Below are positions 45,261 through 57,359 of a stretch of 64,000 nt of DNA, piece after piece. Origin of the DNA: Solen grandis (taxonomy: Eukaryota > Mollusca > Bivalvia > Adapedonta > Solenidae). Position 1 is the first letter of the stretch, and every line of letters starts with the position of its first letter. The notes beneath the pieces were generated by a model, which was given only the letters and a program-made list of their open reading frames with translations, was not told the DNA's origin and searched no databases. The position numbers were made by a program, and so were the translations under genes. The DNA lies in NCBI GenBank assembly GCA_021229015.1, contig CM037778.1:81201842-81265841 (forward strand), read 5' to 3'.

Positions 45261-46672
45261 AGCTCACCTGAGCCAGAGGCTCAAGGTGAGCTATTGTGAC
45301 CGGTCTTCGTCCGTCGTCCGTCCGTCCGTCGTCCGTCCGTCCGTCGTCCGTCCATCGTCCGTCCGTCCGTCGTCCGTCAACATTTTGCTTCAAACGACAT
45401 CTCCTCCTTAACCGCTTGGTCAATTTTGATAAAACTTTACAGGGATGTTCCTTGGGTGGTCCCCTTTCAAAGTTGTTCAAAGAATTGAATTCCATTTGGA
45501 ATTCTGGTTGCCATGGCAACGGAAAGAAAAAACTTAAAATGTCTTCTTCTCCAAAACAACCAACTGAATTTCAAAATGTTTTGGCACAGATGTTCCTTTG
45601 GTAAGTGTCAACCAAGATTGTTCAAATTATTTGGATCCGTAAAAAAACATGGCCGCCAGGGGCGGGGCTTATTTGCCTTATATGTATATAGAGAAACCTT
45701 TAAACAACATCTCCTCTGAAACCACTTGACAGAATTTGATTAAACTTGGCAGGGATGATCCTTGGGTCAACCATCACAAAAGTTGCTAAAATAAAGTTGA
45801 TCCATGTAGAACTCTGGTTGCCATGGCAACAAAAAGAAAAAAAAAATGAAAACTTTAAAAATCATCTTCTTCAAAACTACTGGCCAGATTTTAAAATAAA
45901 TTGGTACAGATGTTCCTTGGGTCAACCTCTACCAAAGTTGCTAAAATTATTCTGATCCGTAAAAAAACATGGCCGCCAGGGGCGGGGCTTATTTGCCTTA
46001 TATGTATATAGAGAAACCTTTAAACAACATCTCCTCTGAAACCACTGGACAGAATTTGATTTAACTTGGCAGGGATGATCCTTGGGTCAACCTTCACAAA
46101 AGTTGCTAAAATAAAGTTGATCCATGTAGAACTCTGGTTGCCATGGCAACAAAAAGAAAAAAAAAATATGAAAACTTTAAAAATCATCTTCTTCAAAACT
46201 ACTGGCCAGATTTTAAAATAAATTGGTACAGATGTTCCTTGGGTCAACCTCTACCAAAGTTGCTAAAAAAAATTCCGATCCGTAAAAAAACATGGCCGCC
46301 AGGGGCGGGGCTTATTTGCCTTATATGTATATAGAGAAAACTTTAATCAACATTTCCTCTGAAACCACTGGACAGAATTTGATTAAACTTGACAGGAATG
46401 ATCCTTGGGTCAACCTTCACAAAAGTTCCTAAAATAAACTTGATCCATATAGAACTCTGGTTGCCATGGCTACAAAAAGAAAAATAATATGAAAACTTTA
46501 AAAATCATCTTCTTCAAAACTACTGGCCAGATTTTAAAATAAATTGGAACAGATGTTCCTTGGGTCAACCTATTTATCTCAGGTGAGCGATTTAGGGCCA
46601 TCATGGGCCTCTTGTTTCTCTAGCAGTTGAATTCAGGTGAGCTATTTAGGGTCATTATGGCCCTCTTGTTTT
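45261..46672 (+). repeat. AGCTCACC-family copy with a ~320-bp tandem array, plus outer terminus
   Basis: The hairpin head AGCTCACCTGAGCCAGAGGC with mirror GCTCAAGGTGAGCT and a long (CCGT/CGTC)n run (45308-45377) lead into units starting at 45709, 46029 and 46352. These are nearly the same unit as in the 41.9-43.3-kb array. The terminus lies at about 46576-46617, and a second terminus (CAGGTGAGCTATTTAGGG...CCCTCTTG) at 46635-46672 probably closes the outer copy opened at 44209. Confidence 0.85.
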
Positions 46673-47127
46673 CATAAATGTGCACTGTAAGGTCATGGTC
46701 ACACTAAGAGGTCAAGTGTCATAAGCCCTGATTGTGCATTGGTTTGCCCTCCGACGCCTGTCCAGGAATTGAGATGCAGTGATTACTTAAAAACCATATT
46801 ATAAGCTAGCTCAGTGAAACTTGGTATATGAAGCCAATATGGAGATTAATTAATGCACCTCACTTTGATATTTTTCTTGCATAAAAATACTGTTTGCTGT
46901 GGTAATGGAAATAATCAAAATATGCACAATCAGTAGGGAACTTTATATAATGGTTCAATTATGCATATGATTCTAGCTATAGTGTATTTCATACATGCAT
47001 AATGCTGTAGTGATTTCACTGTTAAAAATTTCAAGGAAAATTAAGAAAAAAAAGTCCGGAAATTTTTCACAAAACCATAAATATGCACTTCGGGGGCACA
47101 TCACATCCTGTGATATATCTTGTTTTT
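46673..47127. other. Noncoding, no feature recognised
   Basis: AT-rich sequence without exon signals; only vague resemblance to the 6.5-6.8-kb region ('AAAATATGCAC', 'TAGGGAACTTTATATAATGG'). Confidence 0.4.
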
Positions 47128-47520
47128 AGCTCACCTGAGCACTATGTGCTCAAGGTGAGTTTTTATGACCACCTGGCGTCCATTGTCGTGCATTGTCTGT
47201 TGTCAACAATTTGCTTTAAACGACATCTCCCCTGAAAACCCTTGGACAGAATTTTATATAACTTGGTAGGGATGATCCTTGGGTGAACCTTCACAAAAGT
47301 TGCTAAAATAAATTTGATCTATGTAGAACTCTGGTTGCCATGGCAACGGTAAGAAAAAAAATAATGAAAATTTTAAAAATCATCTCCTTCAAAACTACTG
47401 GCCAGGTTTCAAAATGTTTTAGTACAGATGTGCCTTGGGTAACTCTCTACCAAGATTGCTAAAATTATTTCTGATCAGTTAAAATAACATGGCTGCTGTG
47501 GGCGGGGCTAATTTGCCGTA
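47128..47520 (+). repeat. AGCTCACC-family copy, truncated at the 3' side
   Basis: The head AGCTCACCTGAGCACTATGT is followed by 'AAACGACATCTCCCCTGAAA', 'TGTAGAACTCTGGTTGCC' and 'ACATGGCTGCTGTGGGCGGG'. It runs directly into a different element at ~47525. Confidence 0.75.
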
Positions 47521-47524
47521 TATA

Positions 47525-47790
47525 TATACAGTCGAGACTGTCTTAGCGACCCTCTGAATTAAACGACTCTCTGTCTTTTCAACTTAGTTTTATCTGCCCA
47601 ATGTGTTTCCCTACATAAATGGTCTGAATTAAACGACTCCCTGTCTAATGTGACAAGCGACCCTAATTACCTGTTCCCAGTGCGCAGTTTTGTCGGTATT
47701 AAGCGACTTTCACACCTTTTAAAATGCGACAGGGAGGCAGCCATCTTGTTTATTTGCAGTTGTTTTGCGGTTGTTCGATTGCACAACAGG
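47525..47790. repeat. Possible DNA-transposon end with AAACGACTC motifs
   Basis: 'ACAGTCGAGACTGTCTTAGC' carries a short hairpin (AGTCGAGACT), followed by three 'GAATTAAACGACTC' or 'TATTAAGCGACTTT' motifs and 'AGGCAGCCATCTTGTTTATTT'. It resembles one terminus of a Tc1/pogo-like element, but no matching inverted end is seen. 47790-48290 beyond it is AT-rich with nothing recognised. Confidence 0.4.
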
Positions 47791-48295
47791 TGGAAATGTT
47801 CTATTGCATCCGCAAGTCAGGTGCAATGCAGCAATTATTTTCACACCTTTAATATCCACATGCATTATTCAAGATTCATATATTTTATTCAGTAACGTAA
47901 CATATACAGTTTCTTGTTCCATGATCCAATGTAATACATTTTAACAAACAAACATGACATGATTTGCAAAAGTTATTTACAAGAAAGAGAGAAAGAGAGA
48001 GAAAGAGGTTAAACAACAAAAAATAAATTTCAGAGAATATTAATAGAAAACAAATTGTGAGGATAAACTGTGCACTACACAGAACACAATACATTCACAA
48101 AAGTTTGATCACAGAACAAAAAGGAAAATTAAATATAGCATAGATAATACGAAAATATAACAGCAGTAAGTCATATAATGATATACAATATATGAGAATG
48201 AAATAAGTATAATTTATATTAATTACCTAATATAAAGGTGTTTCGAACATTAAAAGCATGTTTAATATTATCTAAGTTCATTAATGTTTTATTAG

Positions 48296-49650
48296 GACTT
48301 TCTGCCCTTTCGGCAGAAAGTCATATTGGGTTTGTTCTGTTTTTTATTATTCTTATTCTTCTTCTTATTATTCTTTTTTTCTTCCTCTTATATTTGTGTT
48401 AATTTTGAGGTGTTGCCATTGTCTCAGAACAATGAAAATTTTATGGCTTATATTACAAACCATGAGCTTTCCGATGCAATGATTTTCATATTCATATGAC
48501 GTCATATAACGTCAGATTTGACGTCAGGTGAAAAAGTTCGTACGCGGTCTACAGCCATTATTTCTGGACCGATTTTCATCAAATTTTCACAGAATGTGTA
48601 TGTTAGGCTCTAGTTGTGCATCCCGATGTCCGTTTTTCCAAATTCGAAAAGCTGATATTTGGACTGAATATTAGTCTCTAGATCTTCTTTACATTCTGAA
48701 ATGATAAACGCCAAATGGCGTCATATGACGTCATAATGCTATTAAAACTTTCGTATTAAAACTTAACGGTTTTTAAGCCCTGTAGGCTTTATTTTTTGTA
48801 TGATTTGCTTGAAATTTTGTCTGAAGATGCAGTATTAGATTCTATGGAGCCACGTTACTTCCGTTTCCGGAAAATCCCAAAGGTCAAGGTCATATATCAA
48901 TTATCGGGTTTTTCTTCGGCCTTAAATATCTCAAAAACGGTTAATATTCTATCGAGACACTATGCATATAATTTGTAGTGTTTAGAAAGACCTTTCAGAT
49001 GATGTTTAGTTTTTGATGATCGGGGTTGAATCGGTTGGAAAAACAAAAAATTGGTAACCCTCAGTTGTTTTACAGTTTATATCTCGAAAACCTTTGATTT
49101 TCGAAAATATGATGATGAATATTATTTGTAGAGCAATGTTTGGCCGTTCTATTGATGCTTAAAGTTTAATGATTGGCCTAAGATTCATGGAGTAATTGAA
49201 AAAAACGAAATTTGTGCATATAGCTTTAGTGATTTTAGCATTTTTTTTCGATGTTTAAGAGCTTGTATCTCAATAAATATTGAAAATATTCCTATATATA
49301 AAGCATATGAATTGTAGAGAATTTTCAGACGATTATTTTGGAACCTAAAGTTTTGAAAGTATAAGGAAGTTACATCAAAAATAAGGATTTAAACAAGTAG
49401 AATTTCAGCGATTTTGCCGTTATGTAAGAGTTTAAGGTTTTATATCTTAAGAATCATTGAAAATAAGTGTACACATTTACTGAGTGAGGTGTAGAGAATT
49501 TTAAGACGATTATTTTGGCACCTAGAGTTTTGAAATTGATCAAATTATAAGGAAGTTACATCAAAAATACGAATTTAAACCCACTTGTAAGAATTTTCAG
49601 AAAATATCCTACTTTCGCTTTCACCTTAATTGAAGCATTTTCGGAAAATG
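48296..49650 (+). repeat. CRE-rich dispersed repeat opened by a GACTTTCTGCC hairpin
   Basis: The left end is a perfect 11-bp stem, GACTTTCTGCC (48296-48306) and GGCAGAAAGTC (48312-48322). TGACGTCA palindromes occur at 48497-48504, 48519-48526 and 48726-48733. Then 'AAAGGTCAAGGTCATAT' and several blocks with 'AGTTTTTGATGATCGG' and 'TTATATCTCGAAAACC' follow. The segment at 1-470 and parts of the 755-2690 array are related. The right boundary is not clear; 49651-50000 has nothing recognised. Confidence 0.65.
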
Positions 49651-50000
49651 TAAGTTTACAGATATGTATTAGTCATATAAATTGCAAAATAAACTTTTTT
49701 ACAAATATCATATTGATATTACTAGCTAAACAAGTGTTGACAATAATTTAATGGTGTGTCAATTCTATTCTTTATCAATATAGTATCTAAATAGGGCGCG
49801 CTTGATTCGCTGGTCGGAACAGAATGTGGCAATCAAATGCTCACACCAGTGAAACAAGTGAAATTTGAACATTGATCTATCCAGAAAGTTGACAGATTTT
49901 GACTTCTTCAGAAGCTGCTGACTTTTTTAGCTTAAAATGATCAATCAGATGACAAAAAATAAAATCAAAAGATGTCCTTTTCGTTATATGACCTTATGTT

Positions 50001-50100
50001 NNNNNNNNNNNNNNNNNNNNNNNNNNNNNNNNNNNNNNNNNNNNNNNNNNNNNNNNNNNNNNNNNNNNNNNNNNNNNNNNNNNNNNNNNNNNNNNNNNNN
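50001..50100. other. Assembly gap (100 N)
   Basis: A run of exactly 100 N. Such fixed-length runs usually stand for a gap of unknown size, so distances and gene order across this point are uncertain. A T-rich homopolymer follows at 50169-50197. Confidence 0.99.
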
Positions 50101-50168
50101 GGCGTTCCTTACAGACAAATATTCCCATGAAGTGAATAAAGATTGATTCCGTCCTGTGTGGATCAGTG

Positions 50169-50199
<31 letters not shown>

Positions 50200-53041
50200 C
50201 GTTACCTGGTATAAACAGGATAAAGAACGTTTAGTTATATCCGTGTGTTACAGGTACACAAAACTTGGAGTTATGGTCAAAATGAAGAATTGAATGCAGG
50301 TATTTAAAAATCAGTCTTAGTTGAACTGTTGATTTTAACCTTCGTGTTAAATATATATTTAGATTGTATGACTCGAAGTCACAGTAGCATTAATGTAATC
50401 GTAATTCATTCATCTTTAAATTGTGATAATTCGGGGTCTTCCTCCACCTGTAACTAGCTGGACGTCGTTATATGACTGAAATACTGTCGAGGCGACGGTA
50501 AACTCAAATAGTCAAGTCAAGTCAAATTATAATCATCAAACGCTTAAAAGACTTCATTGCAGATGCAAGCATCCATTGACTTGGAGTTATAGGCTCTATT
50601 GCTTTAAGTCTTTAAAGGCTTGCATTTACTATGAAATTCCCACGATCGCTTGATGGGCCATGATCACAATTTAATGAAGAATGGATTACTGTAATCGCTT
50701 CCAGAAGTGATTTTTCTTAGAGGAAAATTTTTTATTCTCAAGTAAATATATAAAAAAAATCAAAAATCCATTTAAGTATGTGTATATGATTAACACAAAG
50801 TAAGATATGAAAATTACCTGTATATCATTACTTCAATTCTCGTTTTCTCAGTTTTAAGGTAGTTATATTTTACTTCATTCGTTGATAGACTTGTTTTGTT
50901 GTTTGTTTGTTTTGTTTGTTTGTTTTTTTTGTTGTTGTTTTTGTTTATATGACTTATTTTTCTATATATGTACATGCACTATCTATTTGTCTTTTTTCTG
51001 TTATTCTTTTTGAACAAAACTTTGCCAGAAATACTTTAAATATAAATACAAAATAACTAGGGCCTTCATATTAGATGGCTCATATACTCAGTTGCAAAAG
51101 AAAGTTTGCACTCAGGTATAATTAAATGTGTCCACGAATTTATTTATCAGCCCTTGTAAATGTATTCTTTCATTCTGAAATATATAAGATTTGATATAAA
51201 CATTTTTAGTATATTGTTTGACCAATGTGATATGCGCATTTAGGTGCTGATATTTCAAAGGAATGTTTATAGCCTAATCATGATCTATTTCTGAAGGGAA
51301 AAAATACAACTGAGTTACGAGACCCTGGGTGTGCACACGTTCTTGCGCTACTGAGAGTATACATGTATCGATACGATATTTATAGTGTGATTCGATACGT
51401 AGGACGATCTACAGTGGTGTAATCCTTGTGATATACAGTATTAACGGTGTGCACGACTCTCTAGAACCAGGAATCATTGTAAAGGACATAGTTCAAGACG
51501 CGGGGTAAATTAAGCCTGTAAATATAATGTTACTTGTATAAGATAATTGGTTATTTTATCTGTATTCGAGTGTCATATATGTCGTAAGTTTAAAAGTGCT
51601 GTGAATCATCGTATCACTTGCAAATGAAATTCTCAAGTTGTTCATTGGCAATAAAGGAACACCTACTCTAGCACTGAGTGCGATTAAAATTACTTACAGT
51701 ATTAAATCAATATTGAATTTTAAATGTGAACATGACATTATGATATACACAGGGCAAGCGTGCATACGAGGGTATAGCCTGCGGTACATACTTGTTCGAT
51801 TTTATGCCTTATATTTTTTGCGCACATTGATGATTTCTTGTCCGACATAATTTGTAAAAATTCTAACAGTTCATTGAAAAACGAACTTTTGACAATACCC
51901 TCGTATTTACAGCAGCCAACTGCTATTTTTGAATTATTTTCACAAAGTTTATTTGCTGTTGACTTATTTTATCAACTCTATTTATTTATATTATTGGATG
52001 GTGTGTGCCTCTTACTATATCTCATTTCAAAAGAAACCCGTTTTAGACCGACAATCAAAAATCTTTTAAACAAATTCTCGTAAAAATTAAAATTTAAACA
52101 CAAACACACATATCTTTTTATTTTTTCCCTTTTAAATGTATAATAGTGATCTAAAACAAATCTTAAATTGCGAAAGTCCTCCACCCTGAAACAAGTCTGC
52201 TCACTCACCTTTAACATGACCCGGATGATCATGTATACATACATACAAAAAATGTACGTTTTATTTATTGCAGGAGGTCCTAAGTTAGTACCAGCCTGAG
52301 ATTTCTGATACCATCAACCCACACGAATTTCTGACCACTATCACCATATCTGGCAGTATCAGAACCAAACATCGCTAATTAATTACCCTGCCTGAACCAA
52401 GGTAATTACACCTGGTTGCCTTTCCAGAACTTTTGAAACCGTTCGCAACGACGGAAGTTTCTTTTTATATTGGACTAATCAGGCAAGGATCTAGAGGCCA
52501 ATTAAACAAGATATATCTGTAATCGATTCTGTTCCATGCGAAATTACACCAATTACGTAATTTCCATCGACTTTGCGGACCTCCATTGGAAAGCATTTGA
52601 AGAGTAATTTCGTCAACCGGAAGAGGAAAATCAACGTCAACTGATGCTTCTAGAATTTTTTATTTTTGGTGCATCAGAGCTGTACAAAGAGAAGTTTTCT
52701 GATGTTAATGTTGTATTTGTGAATTTGGAAATAAGTTAAACTATAACATAAATATCAGCCTCGTAACTGAAACCTTATCAATCTCGGTGCCAATGTCTAT
52801 TAAGTTAGATCAACACAAGTCTAAGACACGGTTTTAACGAGCGTTTACTTTTGAAACGAATGTAAACAATGAATGTAATGGATTGTATTTAATCCAAATT
52901 ACGGTATATTACGTTTGAAAGGATATTGCCATTAACGAACAGAAAGGCGTTTGTCTTTTAGGCAGAATGTGGTATTACCTACATCGTTGCATCAAATGAA
53001 CAAACGATAATATTTGCCCAGGTATAACAATAGCGAGCAAG
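50101..53041. other. Noncoding region upstream of the 519-codon gene
   Basis: It contains a SINE tail (50434-50515, CTTCCTCCACCTGTAACTAGC ending near GGCGACGGTAAAC) and an inverted, diverged copy of the 24.9-kb MITE (about 50546-50695). A less AT-rich tract at 51290-51520 has the TATA-like GATATTTATAGTG (51378-51390). 52274-52401 is bounded by an acceptor (TTTATTGCAG) and a donor-like GTAATT and could be an untranslated exon. None of these is firm. Confidence 0.4.
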
Positions 53042-54601
53042 ATGCCTGTAGAGCACTGCAAGATATCGATAGAGGCGAAACCACTGCGGTCGCTCTACAG
53101 TAAATACTGTGTTGAAGAGGGTAATGGGACGAGCCAGGTAATCCGCCCGCTCGGCTCTCTGAGGAAAGGTGACAATCAGTGGTTAAACGAGTCCAGTGCG
53201 ACACACAGAAATGTCGCCAGCGTGATCAACATTGAGCGGATTTCTTCCGACGCCGACATAACGATGAAAAATCACTATGTAGAAGGAGACATAGGAAAGA
53301 AAAAGGAAACGGTGTATGGCAGCACAGAGAGTCGGGAGAAAACTCCTGGATTGCCAAGTGTGTCTCGGATAAAAAGACAAGATTTTGAAAATAAATTCAG
53401 GATTGCAGCATCAAGAGGAAATGGTCAAGACTCAACGACGATGAAAAGTAACAAGGACTATAATAAGAAAGTGATACATTTGCCATTGTTTCAGATTAAT
53501 CTGCGAACTTACGGTGAAGAGAACGAGATTACGCGGACCGTCGCGAGCACTCGTGAGTCTTTGAGACAATTAATGGAGATTCATCAGTCGAGAATGAAAC
53601 CGGCGAACGTTGTGGCTGCTAATATTAAGAATTACGAGTTCTGTGCCCCGCCGTCGGGGAGTGCCTCATCCAGAAGCGAGGGTTCTAGTGGCTACAATTC
53701 CCAACCGTTCCCGGCTAAACCCGCCATCAGAATTCCCCGGCAGCGGGAGTCTGAAGGGAAAAATGGAGTCGTGCCAAAAAAGGTGCTTAAATTTGGTATT
53801 ACAAACAACACGAATATTAAGGAAGACAGTGAGATTAAAGTAAATGCTTTAGAAGCAAATGGTAGTGTTCGAAATTCTGCAAGGAGCAGATTCGAAAGGC
53901 TGCTTTCACAAGATGACGAAGATGAATATAATGAGTCTATTTTATCTGTTGCAATTAGGCCTGATACGGCATTGACTTTGGGCTCCACCATTCACCATTT
54001 AGATAGAGTGGTTAAAACACCCGGAAGTGATGAGTTGAAGGAAATTGCGGAAGCATTAAAAGGTACAGACCCGCAACCATCTTGGCCGAGTTATAATGAC
54101 GTTCAGATGATGCGGACTCCTCGGAATCAGTATCTGGACAGGGGATCGCGCTCTAAACATTCGGCTTTTGGAGATGAGCATATCATTAGTGAAGGACACG
54201 AGAGTGATCATTCAAATTATAGGAAAAGATACCCAGGACAGTATCGGACTGTTTCGGGGCCACAATATGCCAAGCCTGTGTTTAGGTATACCTCGAAAAC
54301 AGCCGGGTATAAGTTGGACCCAATAATCGTACCCTCTCATACATGTACCGAGTGTCCAATGTGTAATATTTATCAAAGGGAGGTAGAAACACCGTGTCCT
54401 CCAAACAGTCCAATGTCCAGTCAGTTCATGGAGGCGCAATGCATTGTGGATAGAAACATAGAACGGGATAGGTCCAGTGCTCGTGAACCTCGAAATCAGC
54501 GGAATCACGAGATTCTGCATATTTCGAGAATTAATGTCACCGGAAGTGTAACGCCAACAGACGATCAACACGTGCTTAGTTATATGAAAGCAAATGGATA
54601 G
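53042..54601 (+). CDS. Uncharacterised 519-residue protein, single open exon
   Basis: An uninterrupted 519-codon frame is clearly less AT-rich than its flanks and uses balanced codons. The ATG has a purine at -3 (GCAAG|ATG) and the stop is TAG at 54599-54601, with a polyadenylation signal AATAAA at 54659-54664. No family was recognised. Visible features are: no signal peptide or membrane segment; a largely polar, probably disordered chain; a Ser-rich tract (about 202-223, PPSGSASSRSEGSS); an acidic patch DDEDE (291-295) after SRFERLLSQ; and a cysteine group CTECPMC (435-441) with a further Cys at 452. The cysteine group could bind a metal or be a membrane-tail motif. A possible 5' UTR acceptor (TTTGCCCAG) ends at 53021. 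It could be the last exon of a longer gene, but the good start context argues for a complete ORF. Confidence 0.8.
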   Translation: MPVEHCKISIEAKPLRSLYSKYCVEEGNGTSQVIRPLGSLRKGDNQWLNESSATHRNVASVINIERISSDADITMKNHYVEGDIGKKKETVYGSTESREKTPGLPSVSRIKRQDFENKFRIAASRGNGQDSTTMKSNKDYNKKVIHLPLFQINLRTYGEENEITRTVASTRESLRQLMEIHQSRMKPANVVAANIKNYEFCAPPSGSASSRSEGSSGYNSQPFPAKPAIRIPRQRESEGKNGVVPKKVLKFGITNNTNIKEDSEIKVNALEANGSVRNSARSRFERLLSQDDEDEYNESILSVAIRPDTALTLGSTIHHLDRVVKTPGSDELKEIAEALKGTDPQPSWPSYNDVQMMRTPRNQYLDRGSRSKHSAFGDEHIISEGHESDHSNYRKRYPGQYRTVSGPQYAKPVFRYTSKTAGYKLDPIIVPSHTCTECPMCNIYQREVETPCPPNSPMSSQFMEAQCIVDRNIERDRSSAREPRNQRNHEILHISRINVTGSVTPTDDQHVLSYMKANG

Positions 54602-54658
54602 TTGTTTATTGTTTAACATTGTTATACATGTAAATGTGATTTAGTGGATCTATCTAAA

Positions 54659-54664
54659 AATAAA
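54659..54664 (+). terminator. Polyadenylation signal of the 519-codon gene
   Basis: A canonical AATAAA lies 58 bases after the TAG stop, in an abruptly AT-rich stretch. Confidence 0.6.
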
Positions 54665-56269
54665 CATGAGCAAGTGATATTCTTTGATATTGTTATACAT
54701 TCTATATTCACAACACAATTAACTTAATACAACTTTTACTGTTATCTTTTAATGATTCTACAAGATACTATTGCTAAGAAAAAAATACGTATGAAATTAT
54801 ATTTGAAAATCAACCATGTGCTATATAAAGATTGTATTATTGTGCATTGAAATACATTATTTTCCAATTAAATTCTCTACATCTGGTCGTTTTTCAAAAG
54901 AATAAATCTGTAAATAATGAACTATAATATAGTCACGTGGATAAAGCTTAGTATAATTTGGATTCATGTCATTACCAATGGTTAATAACACAAACTGTTA
55001 TATATTTGAATGTGTCAGTTTCCTCAAAATAAAACGAGTAAATTCAGTACTCTCTCTCTTTCTCTCTCTCTTCCGCCATCAACCTTTCAGCATCATGTTT
55101 TATATTCTGTTCTGTTTTATCTCGCACACTCTCCAGCTTTTTCTTTATCTTTTCCTTTAACAGCTAAACATCAGAAGTCGAGAATGCTTGAACTCGTTGT
55201 ATTTTAATTACTGATAAGAAAATAAGAGAAACTGAGATTCGAACTTTCCATTGTAATGCGCCCCCACTACCGCTACACAAAACAACAAAGTAAACAAGTT
55301 CTACCTTTACAATATGTTATTTATTTCTTAACTTACAGACAATGAATTTTATATCTCAAACCTAATCTTGAGGACGCCTCGTCGTCAGAATCAAGTTAAA
55401 CTACGTTTAAAAAGAAGCGATTCGAAAGTACCAGCTACGAATTATCGAGTTTCTGGTTATCGAGTTATCACTATTCTGCCTCTACGCCATAAGACCTAAA
55501 CCATAACCCACTATGAGAAAAGAAATAAGATGACAAAATAAATGCTTGTAAAGTATTATAACAAATTATTCAATACTTTCACCCTGAATGAACAACAAAC
55601 TCCTCATTACCAGACCCTGTAGTGCGGGGGTAAGCTGATCTCAATAATCGTGGTAGTAATTGTGAAAATGGACGGAGAAGCAATCTTAACAATGAAAAAC
55701 TTAACAAAGAGCTGATCAATCATCCTAAACATTTATTACCCAGCTTTTCCGATTGTGTCTTCAACTACTCTGGACTGAAATTGAAAATAAAATTGTCGAG
55801 GCAATTTAGGGTCCTGTTTATAATCACTTTTCCCTTATCTCTGGGAGATGATATTAAAGGTCATTTGAAGTGTTTGCAATCGAAAGAAAATCAAATCTGT
55901 ATTAGGTATGTCAATTGATTTGCTGATTTGCTACTGTAGTGATTAAATGTAAACATTCCATTACTAAAGGTGAGTAAGTTTGAAGGTATTAAAGAAAGAT
56001 TTGAGATTTTAAAAGTGGAAGAAGTGACACTTAAGCTTAAGCGTGAATTTTGTATAAGATGGAACGACTAACAGAGATTTGCTCGAAATATTTATTAATA
56101 GATTTATATTTATGCTTTCCATTTATTGGAGGATGATAAATAAATAGAAGAAACTATTTTTTATCGCTACATGCATCTGAACAGTAAATGGATAACTGGC
56201 GTAGTCAAAATCGTAAAAGCTGTTCCCCAAGAGCCGTTAAATGGGGAACGGTAAAAATGTGCCAATATT
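54665..56269. other. Noncoding stretch
   Basis: A (TC)n microsatellite lies at 55050-55072. 'GAGATTCGAACTTTCCATTG' near 55231 resembles a minus-strand tRNA-type B box from a SINE. No exon was recognised. Confidence 0.45.
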
Positions 56270-56506
56270 AAGCCTTTCCGTCATGTAGACTCATTTTGAC
56301 GCACTCATTAGGTACCACATAAAGCCTAATCTGCAGAAAACCAGTTAAACCTTACCAAATTTAATTACAAAATCCTCATTTCCAGACTACTGAGGAGCAG
56401 CGAACAACATAAAACCTGATCAGCCTGCGAGTTACTCGCAGGCTGATCTGGTTTTATGTTGTTCGCATAGGTCTTTTCATGGTTTCCTCTATGAGGGAAA
56501 GGGTTA
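56270..56506. mobile_element. Foldback MITE copy 1 (~237 bp)
   Basis: The ends AGCCTTTCC and GGAAAGGGTTAA are inverted. The interior has 'ACTCATTTTGACGCACTC', 'CATAAAGCCTAATCTGCAG' and 'TACAAAATCCTCATTTCC'. It then has the perfect core palindrome CAGCCTGCGAG-TTA-CTCGCAGGCTG (about 56421-56445), flanked by further inverted 'CATAAAACC' and 'GGTTTTATG'. Two more copies lie at 62491-62730 and 63253-63495. Confidence 0.85.
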
Positions 56507-57359
56507 ACGAGATTTACTAGGTGAATGGACATAACATTTTTTATCGCTGATTCATTTTTATCAAAGGCAATATTGTAAACTATTTTAAATCCATAGACAA
56601 ATATGTTGCGTATTAACAATCGGCATTTCATTCTTGAGAACAAATAAGCGATACATATTCAATATCAACAACTTATGGTCTGGATACAATATTTCGCAGA
56701 AATTAATGTCTACGGATTCATAACGTCCGCGAAAAAATTAAAACACGCAAAATTTATATACAGGTACATATTTTATAACTTTAAGACATCCATGACATAC
56801 ACGCCCCAGCTGCTTAATAAATTGCACAATGAACCAAAACTTTTGGCATCACTGTATCAATTAGTATAAGTTGCATTTATTGTCAGATGTATTTCATAGA
56901 GCTACCACCACTTTCATTTTGGAAAAAAAAAATGCATCTATCGATTAAAAGTTAAAACATGAGTTTTCGTCACACGGCTTACTCCGAAAACGTGATGTTC
57001 AGTAAATACGGATGTCACAAAGCAAGTGGTACCCTATTCATGCATTGATGGCTTATATCGTGTGATAGAATGCAAGCCAGCAATACAAGGTCTCGTTTTG
57101 TGAAGTGACATTTGCAAACATGATATACGTGTATGACTGATTTATAGGCGCTTCCATGTCCAAGACTCACTTACTGTTCTGGTGGCGAATGTTTCCAGTA
57201 AAATGGCCCTGGGCAGTAAATTGCGGTAAAACGGGTCGGCTAATTTCCTCGAAATTGCTGCAAAATGTAATCGAATACTGTCGTGATATCTCGATATATC
57301 GACCTCAATACCAACTGACGCTGAGAGAGAGAGAATTTCTTGTAACTTAAACCAATTGT

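Noticed and set aside
41816..46334. Series of 62-75-codon ORF pairs on both strands (MATKRKK... and MTQGTSVP...)
   Set aside because: One pair appears per ~318-bp tandem unit; the frames follow the repeat, with no start context or family resemblance.
49937..50146. ORF spanning the N gap
   Set aside because: Its middle is translated from N, so the frame across the gap has no meaning.
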